Part shown: one piece after another, positions 14,315-23,640 of the stretch
How positions within the stretch are numbered: the stretch's first letter is position 1
Layout: the number at the start of each line of letters is the position of its first letter
DNA from: SVFI01 sp045643145
Lineage (GTDB): Bacteria; Bacillota; Clostridia; Lachnospirales; Lachnospiraceae
Direction: 5' to 3'
DNA: 28,586 nucleotides
NCBI GenBank assembly: GCA_045643145.1
Contig: JAZUKG010000025.1
Span: 1 to 28,586 of the forward strand
Notes under the pieces: model-generated
Told to the model about the DNA's origin: nothing
The model's database searches: none
Seen by the model: the letters and a program-made list of their open reading frames with translations, nothing else
Made by a program: the position numbers and the translations under genes

Positions 14315-16348
14315 ATGAAAAGAGCAGACATAGGCGTTTCAATATACGTACTTTCGGCTTTCGTCATGTTCATTGTCCCGATTCCGTCCCTTTTCCTTGA
14401 TGTGCTTTTGTGTGTAAATATGGGTGTTGCCTTTACGATTATGTTTGGCTCCATGTTTGCAAAGGAAGCATTGGATATGTCATATTTCCCGACCATGCTG
14501 TTGTTTACCACAATCTTTCGAATTGCGCTGAATGTATCTTCAACCCGTTTGATTCTGACGACAGGTGACCCGGGAAACGTCGTACGTACCTTTGGTCAGT
14601 TCGTTGGTGGTAATGACATTATCATGGGTGCGATTGTATTCGTCATCCTGCTTATTATTCAGTTCATGGTAATCAATAAAGGTTCTGAGCGTGTTGCGGA
14701 AGTAACCGCCAGATTTACTTTGGATGCTATGCCCGGTAAACAGATGGCGATTGACGCCGATTTAAATACCGGTGCGATTACAGATAAACAGGCCAAGGAA
14801 CGAAGAGATAAAATTCAGCAGGAAGCCAGCTTTTTCGGTTCCATGGATGGTGCCGTGAAGTACGTAAAAGGAGATGCCACTGCAGGTCTTATTATTACAG
14901 CAGTTAACCTGATTGGCGGTATTACCATGGGCGTGCTTCGAGGCGGACTGGACTTTAATACAGCATTAAACAATTACTCAATACTTACCATCGGTGACGG
15001 ACTTGTCAGCCAGATTCCTTCTCTTTTGATTTCGCTTTCAACCGGTATTCTGGTAACAAAGGGAAGCAAGGATGCAGATTTTGGCGCAGCGCTTATCAGT
15101 CAGCTTTTTGGTGTACCGCGTACTATGTACATGGTAGGCGCCGTTTTAATCGGACTGGGTATTGCCACACCGCTTAATCTGGTGATTTTCTTATCTATCG
15201 GAACTGCATTTATTGTAACCGGACGTATGATGGCCGGTACGATTGAAACAGCGATGATTGAAAACGAGGTTGCAGAAGAGGAACAGGCAGCAGAAGAAAT
15301 CAGGCAGCCTGAAAATGTCACATCTCTTCTTCAGGTTGACCCGATTGAATTAGAGTTTGGTTATGGTATTATCCCGCTGGCTGATGTAAACCAGGGCGGA
15401 GATTTATTAGACCGAGTGGTTATGATTCGTAGACAGATTGCTTTGGAGCTGGGTAGTGTGGTTCCGATTATTCGTCTTCGAGACAACATTCAGCTCAATC
15501 CAAACCAGTATATTATTAAAATTAAAGGTATTCAGGTTAGTGAAGGAGAAATCCTTTTTGACCATTATATGGCGATGAATCCGGGATTCGTCGAGGAGGA
15601 AATCAGTGGTATCAAGACCTTTGAACCTTCCTTCCATTTACCGGCAGTCTGGATTACAGAGGGACAGAGAGAAAGAGCGGAGAGTCTCGGCTATACTGTT
15701 GTTGACCCGCCTTCTATTATCGCTACCCATCTGACAGAAATTATTCGTCAGCATATTGCAGAGCTTTTGTCACGTCAGGATGTACAGAACCTGGTAGACA
15801 ATTTAAAAGAAAGCAATCCTTCTTTGGTAGACGAACTGGTTCCAAAGATGCTCGGACTCGGAGAACTGCAAAAGGTTCTTCAAAACCTGCTCAGAGAAGG
15901 TATTTCTATCAGAGATTTATTGACAATTTTTGAAACCCTGGCAGATTTTGCACCGACTACCAGAGATGCAGATATTTTGACAGAGTATACGAGACAGAGT
16001 TTAAAACGTGCAATCAGCGCAAAGTATTTTCCGCCAAACGAAACAACCTCGGTGGTTACTTTAGACCCGCAGGTTGAACAGGAAATTATGGGCAGTGTAA
16101 AGCAGACAGAGCAGGGAGCTTATCTGACACTGGATCCGGAAAGAACCAAGGCAATTATGGCCAGTGTTCAGGCCGAAATGGAAAAGCTGGAAAGTCTCGG
16201 AAAGAGTCCGATTCTGATTACTTCTCCGATTGTACGTATTTATTTCAAACGTTTGACAGAAGACTATTTTAAAGACCTGATTGTGGTATCTTACAATGAA
16301 GTAGAATCCAATGTAGAACTTCAGTCAGTAGGAATGGTGAGTGCATAA
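14315..16348 (+). CDS. flhA: FlhA, flagellar export gate protein
   Basis: The protein has 677 residues from ATG 14315, which follows GAAAGGAGA. A longer frame from 14276 would begin inside the leader element. The N-terminal half has about eight membrane segments (VSIYVLSAFVMFIVPIPSLF onward) and the FHIPEP signature region (GSERVAEVTARFTLDAMPGK, then QMAIDADLNTGAI). The C-terminal cytoplasmic domain (about 330-677) carries DPIELEFGYGIIPLADVNQG and the export-chaperone docking region. Nine FlhA form the ring that passes cargo to the FliPQR pore and uses the proton gradient. It is immediately followed by flhF, with no gap between stop and start. Confidence 0.97.
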   Translation: MKRADIGVSIYVLSAFVMFIVPIPSLFLDVLLCVNMGVAFTIMFGSMFAKEALDMSYFPTMLLFTTIFRIALNVSSTRLILTTGDPGNVVRTFGQFVGGNDIIMGAIVFVILLIIQFMVINKGSERVAEVTARFTLDAMPGKQMAIDADLNTGAITDKQAKERRDKIQQEASFFGSMDGAVKYVKGDATAGLIITAVNLIGGITMGVLRGGLDFNTALNNYSILTIGDGLVSQIPSLLISLSTGILVTKGSKDADFGAALISQLFGVPRTMYMVGAVLIGLGIATPLNLVIFLSIGTAFIVTGRMMAGTIETAMIENEVAEEEQAAEEIRQPENVTSLLQVDPIELEFGYGIIPLADVNQGGDLLDRVVMIRRQIALELGSVVPIIRLRDNIQLNPNQYIIKIKGIQVSEGEILFDHYMAMNPGFVEEEISGIKTFEPSFHLPAVWITEGQRERAESLGYTVVDPPSIIATHLTEIIRQHIAELLSRQDVQNLVDNLKESNPSLVDELVPKMLGLGELQKVLQNLLREGISIRDLLTIFETLADFAPTTRDADILTEYTRQSLKRAISAKYFPPNETTSVVTLDPQVEQEIMGSVKQTEQGAYLTLDPERTKAIMASVQAEMEKLESLGKSPILITSPIVRIYFKRLTEDYFKDLIVVSYNEVESNVELQSVGMVSA

Positions 16349-17593
16349 ATGATTATCAAAAAGTTTGTGGGAAAAACAGAAGATGAAGCTATGAAGCTCG
16401 CACAAAGTGAGCTGGGTGACAATCTGGTTGTCATGAATGTGAAAAGCATCAAGGCAAAGGGATTTTTCAGCTTCTTGAAACCTATGCAAAAAGAAATAAC
16501 GGTAGCGCTCGAAGAAGACACGAGTGCTGATTCCCGTGAAGAAGAAAAAAGAATGGCAAAACAGGAAGAGGATTTACGTCAGGCTGTTGCTGCTGTAAGT
16601 GAAATTGCAGGAAGACATTTAGAGGAAATGAAAAGCAAAAAAGTAAAGCCGGATCCTCAGACCTTTGTAAATCAGATTGCCAAGGAAATGAAGCCGGAAG
16701 AGGTAAAACTGGAAAAGCCGGAAGAAGAAAAAGAAGAGAAAGTATCCGAAATCAAATCAGCAAGCACTGAGGAAAAGGAAACAGAGGAAAATTCCAATGT
16801 AGAATTTTTCAAACTTTTGTATAACATCATGCTGGACAATGAAGTGGATGAACGATATGCAAATCAGCTGATTGATGATTTGGACAAGAGCATGAAAAAG
16901 AATATGCCAATCGATTTTATGCTTTCCAATGTATATCAGAAGATGATATTAAAGTTTGGTCAGCCGGCAGTGATTGAGCCTGCGCAAAAAGGTCCTAAAT
17001 TTGTATTTTTTATCGGACCGACCGGTGTAGGAAAGACCACAACCATTGCTAAAATCGCCTCAAGCTTTATTGTAGATCAGAGAAAAAAAGTGGCGCTTCT
17101 GACTGCAGATACGTATCGTATTGCTGCGACAGAACAGCTGAAAACTTATGCCAATATCTTAGGAGTACCGTTTAGAATCGTGTATACTCCGCAGGAAGTA
17201 GAGGCATGTATTCAGGATTTTCATGATTACGATTATGTTTTGGTGGATACGGCGGGTCACTCACATCATAATACACAGCAAAGAGGTAATATGAGCCAGT
17301 TTGTGCATGCGCTCGATTACAAGGTTGAAAAGGAAGTATATCTGGTAGTCAGTGCAACCACCAAATACAGTGATTTATTAAGTATTGCAGATACTTATAA
17401 AGAAATGACAGATTACAAGCTTATTTTTACAAAGCTTGATGAAACCAATACATTGGGTAATTTATTTAATTTAAAGCTTCATACCGGAGCACAGATGTCA
17501 TATGTGACTGTCGGACAGAATGTGCCGGATGACATCGCAACTTTCGATCCGCAGGAAACAGTTAAAATGTTAATCGGCGGAAATCAGTTTTAG
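16349..17593 (+). CDS. flhF: FlhF, SRP-type GTPase for flagellar placement
   Basis: The protein has 414 residues, and ATG 16349 directly follows the flhA stop. The N-terminal B domain (MIIKKFVGKTEDEAMKLAQS) is followed by a Lys/Glu-rich linker (about 60-150), the N helices (about 150-210) and the G domain. G-domain motifs are the P-loop GPTGVGKTT (about 223-231), DTYRIAATEQL, the G3 motif at 300-304, and TKLDETN. G3 reads DTAGH rather than the DTAGR common in SRP GTPases. FlhF dimerises with GTP and recruits early basal-body parts to the membrane. Its GTPase is stimulated by the FlhG N-terminus, encoded next. Confidence 0.95.
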   Translation: MIIKKFVGKTEDEAMKLAQSELGDNLVVMNVKSIKAKGFFSFLKPMQKEITVALEEDTSADSREEEKRMAKQEEDLRQAVAAVSEIAGRHLEEMKSKKVKPDPQTFVNQIAKEMKPEEVKLEKPEEEKEEKVSEIKSASTEEKETEENSNVEFFKLLYNIMLDNEVDERYANQLIDDLDKSMKKNMPIDFMLSNVYQKMILKFGQPAVIEPAQKGPKFVFFIGPTGVGKTTTIAKIASSFIVDQRKKVALLTADTYRIAATEQLKTYANILGVPFRIVYTPQEVEACIQDFHDYDYVLVDTAGHSHHNTQQRGNMSQFVHALDYKVEKEVYLVVSATTKYSDLLSIADTYKEMTDYKLIFTKLDETNTLGNLFNLKLHTGAQMSYVTVGQNVPDDIATFDPQETVKMLIGGNQF

Positions 17594-17618
17594 TTTTTAG
17601 TTCCAGGAGGATTAGATT

Positions 17619-18494
17619 TTGGATCAGGCTCAAAATCTTAGAAATATCATAAAGAAAAATCAGGCATCTTCCAGACCACTGGCTCGTATTATTACGGTTA
17701 CCAGCGGAAAAGGTGGTGTAGGAAAGTCTAATGTCTCCATTAATCTGGCAATCCAGTTTGTGAAAATGGGACAGAGAGTTATCATTTTGGATGCAGACTT
17801 TGGACTGGCTAACATTGAGATTATGTTTGGTACTGTGCCAAAACATAATTTGTGTGATTTGATTTATCAGGGAAAAGAAATTACGGAAATCATCACCTGG
17901 GGACCGGGTGGCGTCGGATTTATTTCCGGAGGAAGCGGTATTGCCGGACTTTCCAATTTAAACAGAGAATATTTAACCTATATCATACAGAATCTGGCAA
18001 AGCTGGATTCCATGGCAGATGTGATTATTATTGATACCGGAGCCGGAATTTCAGATGCTGTATTGGAATTTTTGGTGGCCAGCGGTGAGGTGCTGTTAGT
18101 TACCACACCGGAGCCTACTTCTATTACCGACTCATATTCTTTGTTAAAGGCACTTCACAGACATCCGCGATTTGACAAGGAAATGACCACGATTAAGGTG
18201 TTGGCAAACCGAGTAGAAAACGAAAAAGAAGGCAAAAGCCTTTTCCAAAAATTGAATGTAGTAGTACAAAGATATTTAAAGCTTCCGATTACGTATTTAG
18301 GTTCGATAGAACAGGATTCGCTGCTGACCAAAGCAGTTATGCAGCAAATGCCGGTTTCTTTGCAAAGTCCAAATGCAAAATCTTCGCAGTCTTTTTCAAG
18401 GGTGGCGCAGATTCTGCTCGGAACGCAGGAAACGGACAGCGTTCGAAAGAGAGGAATGGCTGCATTCTTTTCACATTTTGTGACAAAGACCTGA
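17619..18494 (+). CDS. flhG: FlhG (YlxH/MinD-like), flagellar number-control ATPase
   Basis: The protein has 291 residues from TTG 17619, placed 8 bases after AGGAGG (17605-17610). The N-terminus (MDQAQNLRNIIKKNQ) resembles the FlhF-activating DQAxxLR motif of FlhG, with Gln3, Leu7 and Arg8. The deviant Walker A motif GKGGVGKSN is at 30-38 with its signature lysine, and LDADFGLANIEIMFG and IIDTGAGISDAVLEF follow. The C-terminal tail (about 255-291) probably holds the membrane-targeting helix (MAAFFSHFV). FlhG is a MinD-family ATPase that limits flagellar number and works with FlhF, FliM and FliY on C-ring assembly. The end of the gene overlaps the -35 region of a candidate promoter. Confidence 0.95.
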   Translation: MDQAQNLRNIIKKNQASSRPLARIITVTSGKGGVGKSNVSINLAIQFVKMGQRVIILDADFGLANIEIMFGTVPKHNLCDLIYQGKEITEIITWGPGGVGFISGGSGIAGLSNLNREYLTYIIQNLAKLDSMADVIIIDTGAGISDAVLEFLVASGEVLLVTTPEPTSITDSYSLLKALHRHPRFDKEMTTIKVLANRVENEKEGKSLFQKLNVVVQRYLKLPITYLGSIEQDSLLTKAVMQQMPVSLQSPNAKSSQSFSRVAQILLGTQETDSVRKRGMAAFFSHFVTKT

Positions 18495-18522
18495 TGAAAT
18501 TTAATGGTTTATTTTGTATAAT
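18494..18522 (+). promoter_or_regulatory. Candidate sigma-A promoter before the PilZ gene
   Basis: A perfect -10 TATAAT (18517-18522) lies 17 bases from ATGAAA (18494-18499, 4 of 6 bases matching the -35 box). It sits in the AT-rich gap after flhG, about 45 bases before the likely PilZ start. It would give the PilZ-cheBAWCD-fliA segment its own transcription. The -35 is weak. Confidence 0.5.
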
Positions 18523-18566
18523 AAATTAGGAATGAAAATTCGTAGATAAAGAATAGGATGGATATT

Positions 18567-19292
18567 ATGTTATCAGAATTGGTTTTACCGGGACAAAAAA
18601 TTGAATTACAGACGATAGAGCGTTCAATCCTTGGAGCAGCTTCCGATAAAAAAGCTTATACTTCCAAGGTCTTTGATATATTAGATGAGGAACAGTTTGA
18701 AATTCTGATGCCGATGGAAAAAACAAAACTGGTGCTTTTACCGGTCGACGGAGAGTATGATGTATGCTTTTATACAACGAACGGATTGTATCAGGCAAAT
18801 GTTCGTATTTTAGACAGATATAAAAGTAATAATGTATACATTTTGCTTTGCGAATTGATGACAAATTTGAGAAAGTATCAAAGACGAGAATATTATCGTT
18901 TTTCTTGTATTTTGGATATGCAGAGCAGACTCCTGGAAAAGGACGAAGAGAAGGCTGTTGAAAACAATCAGCTCTATTTCCAGGATGGACTTCCTCTTCG
19001 CCAGAGCGTAGTAGTAGATATCAGCGGAGGCGGTATTCGTTTTGTGGCAAAGGATTATCAGTACGAGCCTGATACTCTGATTTATTTGACCTATAATCTG
19101 ATTATTGACAGACAGGAAAAGAAATATGAAATCGTGGGTAAAATCCTGGCTGCCAAGGAGTTAGAAGGCAGACCAAAGGAATATGAACACAGGGTTCAGT
19201 ATGTCAATATCGATACGGTAGATCGAGAAGAGATTATTCGCTATATTTTCGAAGAGGAAAGAAAGAATAGGCAGCGTAGAAATGGCAGATAA
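18567..19292 (+). CDS. PilZ-domain flagellar brake protein (YcgR/MotI-like)
   Basis: The protein has 241 residues from ATG 18567; AGGATGG (18555-18561) is spaced for it, while the in-frame ATG 18558 lies within that sequence. The N-terminal YcgR-type domain (about 1-95, LVLPGQKIELQ to NVYILLCELM) is followed by a PilZ domain (about 97-235). The c-di-GMP-binding motifs are intact: the RxxxR region KYQRREYYRF and DISGGGIRF (D-x-S-x-x-G). B. subtilis MotI (YpfA/DgrA) is the functional model: with c-di-GMP it grips MotA and slows the motor. The location, between flhG and cheB in a motility operon, supports that role. Its end overlaps cheB by 11 bases. Confidence 0.88.
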   Translation: MLSELVLPGQKIELQTIERSILGAASDKKAYTSKVFDILDEEQFEILMPMEKTKLVLLPVDGEYDVCFYTTNGLYQANVRILDRYKSNNVYILLCELMTNLRKYQRREYYRFSCILDMQSRLLEKDEEKAVENNQLYFQDGLPLRQSVVVDISGGGIRFVAKDYQYEPDTLIYLTYNLIIDRQEKKYEIVGKILAAKELEGRPKEYEHRVQYVNIDTVDREEIIRYIFEEERKNRQRRNGR

Positions 19293-20349
19293 ACAGAAAA
19301 AAGTGCTTATCATTGATGACTCTGCACTTATGAGAAGAGTGGTGTGTGATATAATAAGCACGGATGAAGCTTTCATTGTGGCAGATATGGCTGCAGACGG
19401 GGTAGAGGGAATCGAACTTTTATCCCGCAATACATACGATTTGGTTGTCCTGGATTTGATTATGCCAAAGCTGGACGGAATCGGTGTATTGAAACAGATA
19501 AAGGAAAAAGAACTTCATGTCAATGTAGTGGTGTTTAGTTCCATCGTTTCAGAAAGCGGACGAACGACAATTCAGGCATTGGAACTGGGAGCCTTGGACT
19601 TTATCAAAAAGCCGCTATCTTTGAGCGATGCAAAGACAGAACAATTTATAAAACGATTTTTAACAATAGTAAGAAATGCAGTGCAGTATGAAGAAAAAGG
19701 AAGTTCTTTATCGCTTGGTTTAACAAAAGCCGTTCAAGAATTAAAACCGGTGGAGACTTCCAAAATGGTACATACAGACGGCAAGGCGCTTGCAATCGCA
19801 AGCTCAACAGGTGGACCGAGGGCACTGCATGATTTAATTCCAAGACTTCCAAAGAATCTGGGAATCCCGGTTTTTATCGTACAGCATATGCCGGCAGGAT
19901 TTACAGCTTCTCTGGCACAAAGACTGGACGAGCTGAGTCAGTTAAGTGTTGTTGAAGCACAGGAAGGAATGGAGGTCGTTAATAATCGAGTATATCTGGC
20001 CAGAGGCGGATATCATATGGAAATCGTACAAAATGGCGAAAAAAAATACATTCATCTTTCGGATTTACCGCCGAGAGAGAGCGTAAAGCCTTGTGCGAAT
20101 TATATGTTTGAATCCCTGGCAAAGACAGATTATGAAGAACTTATATGTGTTGTGTTAACCGGAATGGGAATGGACGGAACCGTAGGTATTCAAAATCTTT
20201 CAAAAGAAAAAAAGGTTTTTGTAATTGCACAAAATCAGGAAAGCAGCGTGGTATACGGAATGCCGAGATGTGCAGTGAATGCAGGAATCACAGACAGAGT
20301 TGAACCGATTGAAAAAATCGCAGACACGATTGTCTCTTGCCTTGATTAA
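19282..20349 (+). CDS. cheB: CheB, receptor methylesterase/glutamine deamidase
   Basis: The protein has 355 residues, with ATG 19282 inside the end of the PilZ gene. The receiver domain (about 6-125) has Asp12, Asp13 and phosphorylation site Asp58 (LVVLDLIMPKLDG). The linker runs about 130-165. The catalytic domain (about 167-352) has the triad Ser175 (ASSTGGPRAL), His202 (VQHMPAGFT) and Asp298 (GMGMDGTVG). CheB removes methyl groups from receptor glutamates when phosphorylated by CheA, resetting sensitivity. The matching methyltransferase gene cheR is not in this window. cheA follows after a 53-base gap in which I see no gene. Confidence 0.96.
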   Translation: MADKQKKVLIIDDSALMRRVVCDIISTDEAFIVADMAADGVEGIELLSRNTYDLVVLDLIMPKLDGIGVLKQIKEKELHVNVVVFSSIVSESGRTTIQALELGALDFIKKPLSLSDAKTEQFIKRFLTIVRNAVQYEEKGSSLSLGLTKAVQELKPVETSKMVHTDGKALAIASSTGGPRALHDLIPRLPKNLGIPVFIVQHMPAGFTASLAQRLDELSQLSVVEAQEGMEVVNNRVYLARGGYHMEIVQNGEKKYIHLSDLPPRESVKPCANYMFESLAKTDYEELICVVLTGMGMDGTVGIQNLSKEKKVFVIAQNQESSVVYGMPRCAVNAGITDRVEPIEKIADTIVSCLD

Positions 20350-20402
20350 CCCAGGGCATATATCAACTGAAAGGTAAGCATCAAGAATGGGGGTACAATA
20401 AT

Positions 20403-22496
20403 ATGGATGTTACACAATATCTCGAAATCTTTTTGGATGAAACAAAAGAGCATCTGCAAAGCTTAAGTGATCAGTTTATGGTATTGGAGCAGGAGCCTGA
20501 TAATATGGATACCATAAATGAAATCTTTAGATCAGCTCATACACTGAAAGGTATGGCAGGTACTATGGGTTACAAGCGTATGCAGACCTTGACTCACGAT
20601 ATGGAAAACGTATTTTCAGAAGTGAGAAACAGCACAATTTCCGTGGATGGAGCCATGGTAGATTTGTTATTCCAATGTTTAGATGCTTTAGAGGAATATA
20701 CAGAAAATATTCAGAGCAGTGCGGATGAAGGAACCAACGATAATGAACATCTGATCAAGGCTTTGAATGATTATTTAAATAAAAATGCAGGTGGTAGTGC
20801 ACCGGCAGCTGCTCCGGCCGCAAAGGAAGAACCAAAGGCAGAGGAAGCACCGGCTGCATCGGCAGGTGATGATACACATCCTGCTAAATGGAAAGATATT
20901 AAACTGGATGAAACACAAAAAACGGTACTGGCTGAAGCAGTGAAAATGGGAAAGAAATGCTTTGGTATTACAGTATTTGTACAGGAAAGCTGTATTCTGA
21001 AAGCAGCCAGAGCATTCCTGGTATATAAAGCACTCGAAGAAGTCGGTGAAATCATCGTTTCAAGTCCAAGCGCACAGGATATTGAAGATGAAAGATTTGA
21101 TTTTGACTTTAGTATGGTATTTATCACAGACGGTGATGCTGAGACCTGCAGAAAAGCTGTTATGAGCGTTTCTGAAATTGAAGCAGTAGCGGTTGGTGAA
21201 ATGGATCTCGGTGTAGAAGCACCTGTTCAGGTACAGGAAACTACTACTCAGGTAGCAACAGCAGTACAGACAGAAGCAGCTCCAAAGGCTCAGCCGGAGG
21301 CAGCTAAACCGGGTGAAGCCAAGAAGGCAGGAAAACCAATTGTTAACCGTACAGTTCGTGTTGATATTGTAAAATTAGATGTTCTTATGAATTTGGTCAG
21401 CGAGCTTATTATCGCCAAGAACTCATTGGTATCAGCTTCTACACAGGAAGATGTCACCACCAATCAGGCATTTAATGAGCAGATTGAATACTTGGAGAGC
21501 GTTACCACCAATCTTCATGAATCAGTTATGAAGGTACGAATGGTACCAATTGAAACTGTTGTTCAGAAGTTCCCTAAGATGATTCGAGACCTGACCAAGA
21601 AACTGGATAAGAAGATGCAGCTGATCATGAGCGGTGAAGAAACAGAACTTGACCGTACCGTGGTTGATGAAATCGGTGATCCTTTGATGCACTTACTTCG
21701 TAACTCAGCTGACCATGGTTTGGAATCAGGTGCAGTTCGTAAGGAAAGAGGAAAACCTGAAGTTGGAACTATTTTCCTGAAAGCTTACCAGGATGGTAAT
21801 AACGTTATCATTGAAGTAGGTGATGATGGTAATGGTATCGACGTAGAAGCAGTAAAGAACAAAGCAATCGACAGAGGTACAATCACTGCTGAACAGGCAG
21901 AGAGCATGACAGATAAGGAAATTATTGATTTATTATTCCTGCCTAGCTTCTCTACTGCGAAACAGGTATCCGATATTTCAGGTCGAGGCGTAGGTCTTGA
22001 TGTTGTTAAATCAAAAATTGAATCTCTGAGCGGTGAAGTTGAAGTTAAAACAAAGCTGGGAGAAGGAAGTACATGGATTATCAGACTGCCGCTTACATTG
22101 GCTATTATTCAGGCTCTCATGGTTGAAGTGGGAGGAGAAAAATATGCGATTTCTCTCGGTTCTATTCAGACAATTGAAGATATCGAACCTACAGAAATCA
22201 GATATGTAGAAGCAAAAGAAGTGATTAACCTTCGTGGAACTGTCATTCCGTTAATTCGTATGAATGAAGTTCTGGAAATTGAATCTACCAAGTCACCGGA
22301 TGAAAACCTTTTGGTTATCATCGTAAAGAAGGGCGATTCTCTGGCAGGTCTGGTTGTAGATGAACTGATGGGACAGCAGGAAATCGTTATTAAGTCACTC
22401 GGTAAATATATCAATAAGTGTAAAGTTATCAGCGGTGCTACTATCCTGGGTGATGGTGAAATCGCACTTATTATTGATACAAATTCATTACTGTAA
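20403..22496 (+). CDS. cheA: CheA, chemotaxis histidine kinase
   Basis: The protein has 697 residues, with ATG 20403 after GGGGGT. The P1 phosphotransfer domain has His46 (SAHTLKGMAGTMG). An Ala/Pro/Glu-rich linker (about 128-155) leads to P2 (about 160-265), the CheY/CheB docking domain, and a second Ala/Gln-rich linker (about 270-310). The P3 dimerisation helices are at about 315-375. The P4 ATPase domain has the N box (DPLMHLLRNSADHG), G1 (VGDDGNGID) and G2 (GRGVGLDVV). The P5 CheW-like domain is at about 560-697. All five domains look intact. CheA phosphorylates CheY and CheB in response to receptors coupled by CheW, encoded directly after it. Confidence 0.97.
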   Translation: MDVTQYLEIFLDETKEHLQSLSDQFMVLEQEPDNMDTINEIFRSAHTLKGMAGTMGYKRMQTLTHDMENVFSEVRNSTISVDGAMVDLLFQCLDALEEYTENIQSSADEGTNDNEHLIKALNDYLNKNAGGSAPAAAPAAKEEPKAEEAPAASAGDDTHPAKWKDIKLDETQKTVLAEAVKMGKKCFGITVFVQESCILKAARAFLVYKALEEVGEIIVSSPSAQDIEDERFDFDFSMVFITDGDAETCRKAVMSVSEIEAVAVGEMDLGVEAPVQVQETTTQVATAVQTEAAPKAQPEAAKPGEAKKAGKPIVNRTVRVDIVKLDVLMNLVSELIIAKNSLVSASTQEDVTTNQAFNEQIEYLESVTTNLHESVMKVRMVPIETVVQKFPKMIRDLTKKLDKKMQLIMSGEETELDRTVVDEIGDPLMHLLRNSADHGLESGAVRKERGKPEVGTIFLKAYQDGNNVIIEVGDDGNGIDVEAVKNKAIDRGTITAEQAESMTDKEIIDLLFLPSFSTAKQVSDISGRGVGLDVVKSKIESLSGEVEVKTKLGEGSTWIIRLPLTLAIIQALMVEVGGEKYAISLGSIQTIEDIEPTEIRYVEAKEVINLRGTVIPLIRMNEVLEIESTKSPDENLLVIIVKKGDSLAGLVVDELMGQQEIVIKSLGKYINKCKVISGATILGDGEIALIIDTNSLL

Positions 22497-22538
22497 GATA
22501 GTGTAAAGATAAATTAGGAAATTGTGGAGGAAATAGAC

Positions 22539-22994
22539 ATGGAGATGTTAAGTGAACAGTTCGAAACAACACAGTTTATTGTAGTCAAATACGGTGATGA
22601 GTCATTTGGAATTGATATTAAATATGTAGATAATATTGTTCGTATGCAGAGAATTACCAGAGTTCCGAAGGTAGCATCTTATATTAAAGGTGTAATCAAT
22701 CTTCGTGGTGAAGTAATTCCGGTTATCTCACTTCGTATTAAAATGGACCTTGAGGATGATGTCATCACCAAGGCTACACGAATCATTATCATTAAATTGG
22801 AAAGCGGAGAAAGCGTTGGTGTGCTGGTAGACGAAGTACAGGAAGTAGTTACTTTGAATTCTACTCAGGTAGAAAGAAATGCACACAGTGTAGGAGATGC
22901 AAAAGCAGGCTTTGTTTCCGGAGTAGGAAAGGACAAAGACAGATTGATTTCACTCCTTGATATCAACGCATCCTTTGCAGAAAAAGAGGCTTAA
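22539..22994 (+). CDS. cheW: CheW, receptor-kinase coupling protein
   Basis: The protein has 151 residues from ATG 22539, 8 bases after GGAGG (22526-22530); a longer frame from GTG 22524 has no ribosome binding site. It is a single CheW domain: FIVVKYGDESFGIDIKYV, then RVPKVASYIKGVINLRGEVI, and the C-terminal SGVGKDKDRLISLLDINA. CheW links receptors to CheA P5 in the signalling array. It is separated from cheC by one base, and the cheC ribosome binding site lies within the cheW end. A frame that reaches back into cheW from cheC (22957) is not needed. Confidence 0.96.
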   Translation: MEMLSEQFETTQFIVVKYGDESFGIDIKYVDNIVRMQRITRVPKVASYIKGVINLRGEVIPVISLRIKMDLEDDVITKATRIIIIKLESGESVGVLVDEVQEVVTLNSTQVERNAHSVGDAKAGFVSGVGKDKDRLISLLDINASFAEKEA

Positions 22995-22995
22995 T

Positions 22996-23613
22996 ATGGC
23001 ACATATTGATTTGAATGATATGTCGCAGGAGTACTTTGATATTTTACGTGAAATCGGGAATATCGGTGCAGGAAATGCGACCACTGCCTTGGCACAGCTT
23101 TTAGGCTGCAAGGTAGATATGAAGGTTCCGAATGTAAGACTCCTCGAGTTTAATCACGTAGGAGATGCCATTGGAGGCGAGGAACAGATTGTTTCGGGAA
23201 TCTATCTCGTTGTTGAGGGAGATATTACCGGAAGTATCATGTTCCTGTTAAAAGAAGAAGGTGCAAGAAGACTGGTTGCAAAGCTTATGGGGATGGAATG
23301 CGATTTACAGACTCCGATGGGTGAAATGGAACTTTCTGCACTAAAGGAAATTGGAAATATCATTACCGGAGCATATTTGAATGCATTATCCGGTCTTACT
23401 AATATGATGATTTATCCTTCGGTTCCTGAACTTAGTATTGATATGGCAGGTGCGATTTTGAGTGTGCCTGCGATTGAGTTTGGAACAATCGGTGACAGAA
23501 TTTTATTGATTCAGTCACAGTTTACGGATGATCAGGAACTTGATGGATATTTTATTCTCGTTCCGGATTTGGAATCCTATGATAAGATACTGAAGTCGCT
23601 TGGAATCGAATAG
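22996..23613 (+). CDS. cheC: CheC, CheY-P phosphatase
   Basis: The protein has 205 residues, with ATG 22996 just after the cheW stop. Two pseudo-symmetric phosphatase centres are visible: DILREIGNIGAGNATTALAQ near the start and SALKEIGNIITGAYLNALSG in the middle, both fitting D/S-x3-E-x2-N, with prolines in the expected downstream position. CheC removes phosphate from CheY-P and binds CheD, and this exchange tunes adaptation in Bacillota. The Shine-Dalgarno is weak (AAAGAGG), so translation probably depends on cheW. FliY in this window carries the same type of phosphatase, so the cell has both switch-bound and array-linked CheY-P removal. Confidence 0.95.
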   Translation: MAHIDLNDMSQEYFDILREIGNIGAGNATTALAQLLGCKVDMKVPNVRLLEFNHVGDAIGGEEQIVSGIYLVVEGDITGSIMFLLKEEGARRLVAKLMGMECDLQTPMGEMELSALKEIGNIITGAYLNALSGLTNMMIYPSVPELSIDMAGAILSVPAIEFGTIGDRILLIQSQFTDDQELDGYFILVPDLESYDKILKSLGIE

Positions 23614-23640
23614 CAGCATGGTTAGTAAGGGAATCAACAT

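Noticed and set aside
21970..21980. Sigma-28 -10 box CCGATAT inside cheA
   Set aside because: No -35 match upstream and no gene that needs a start there.
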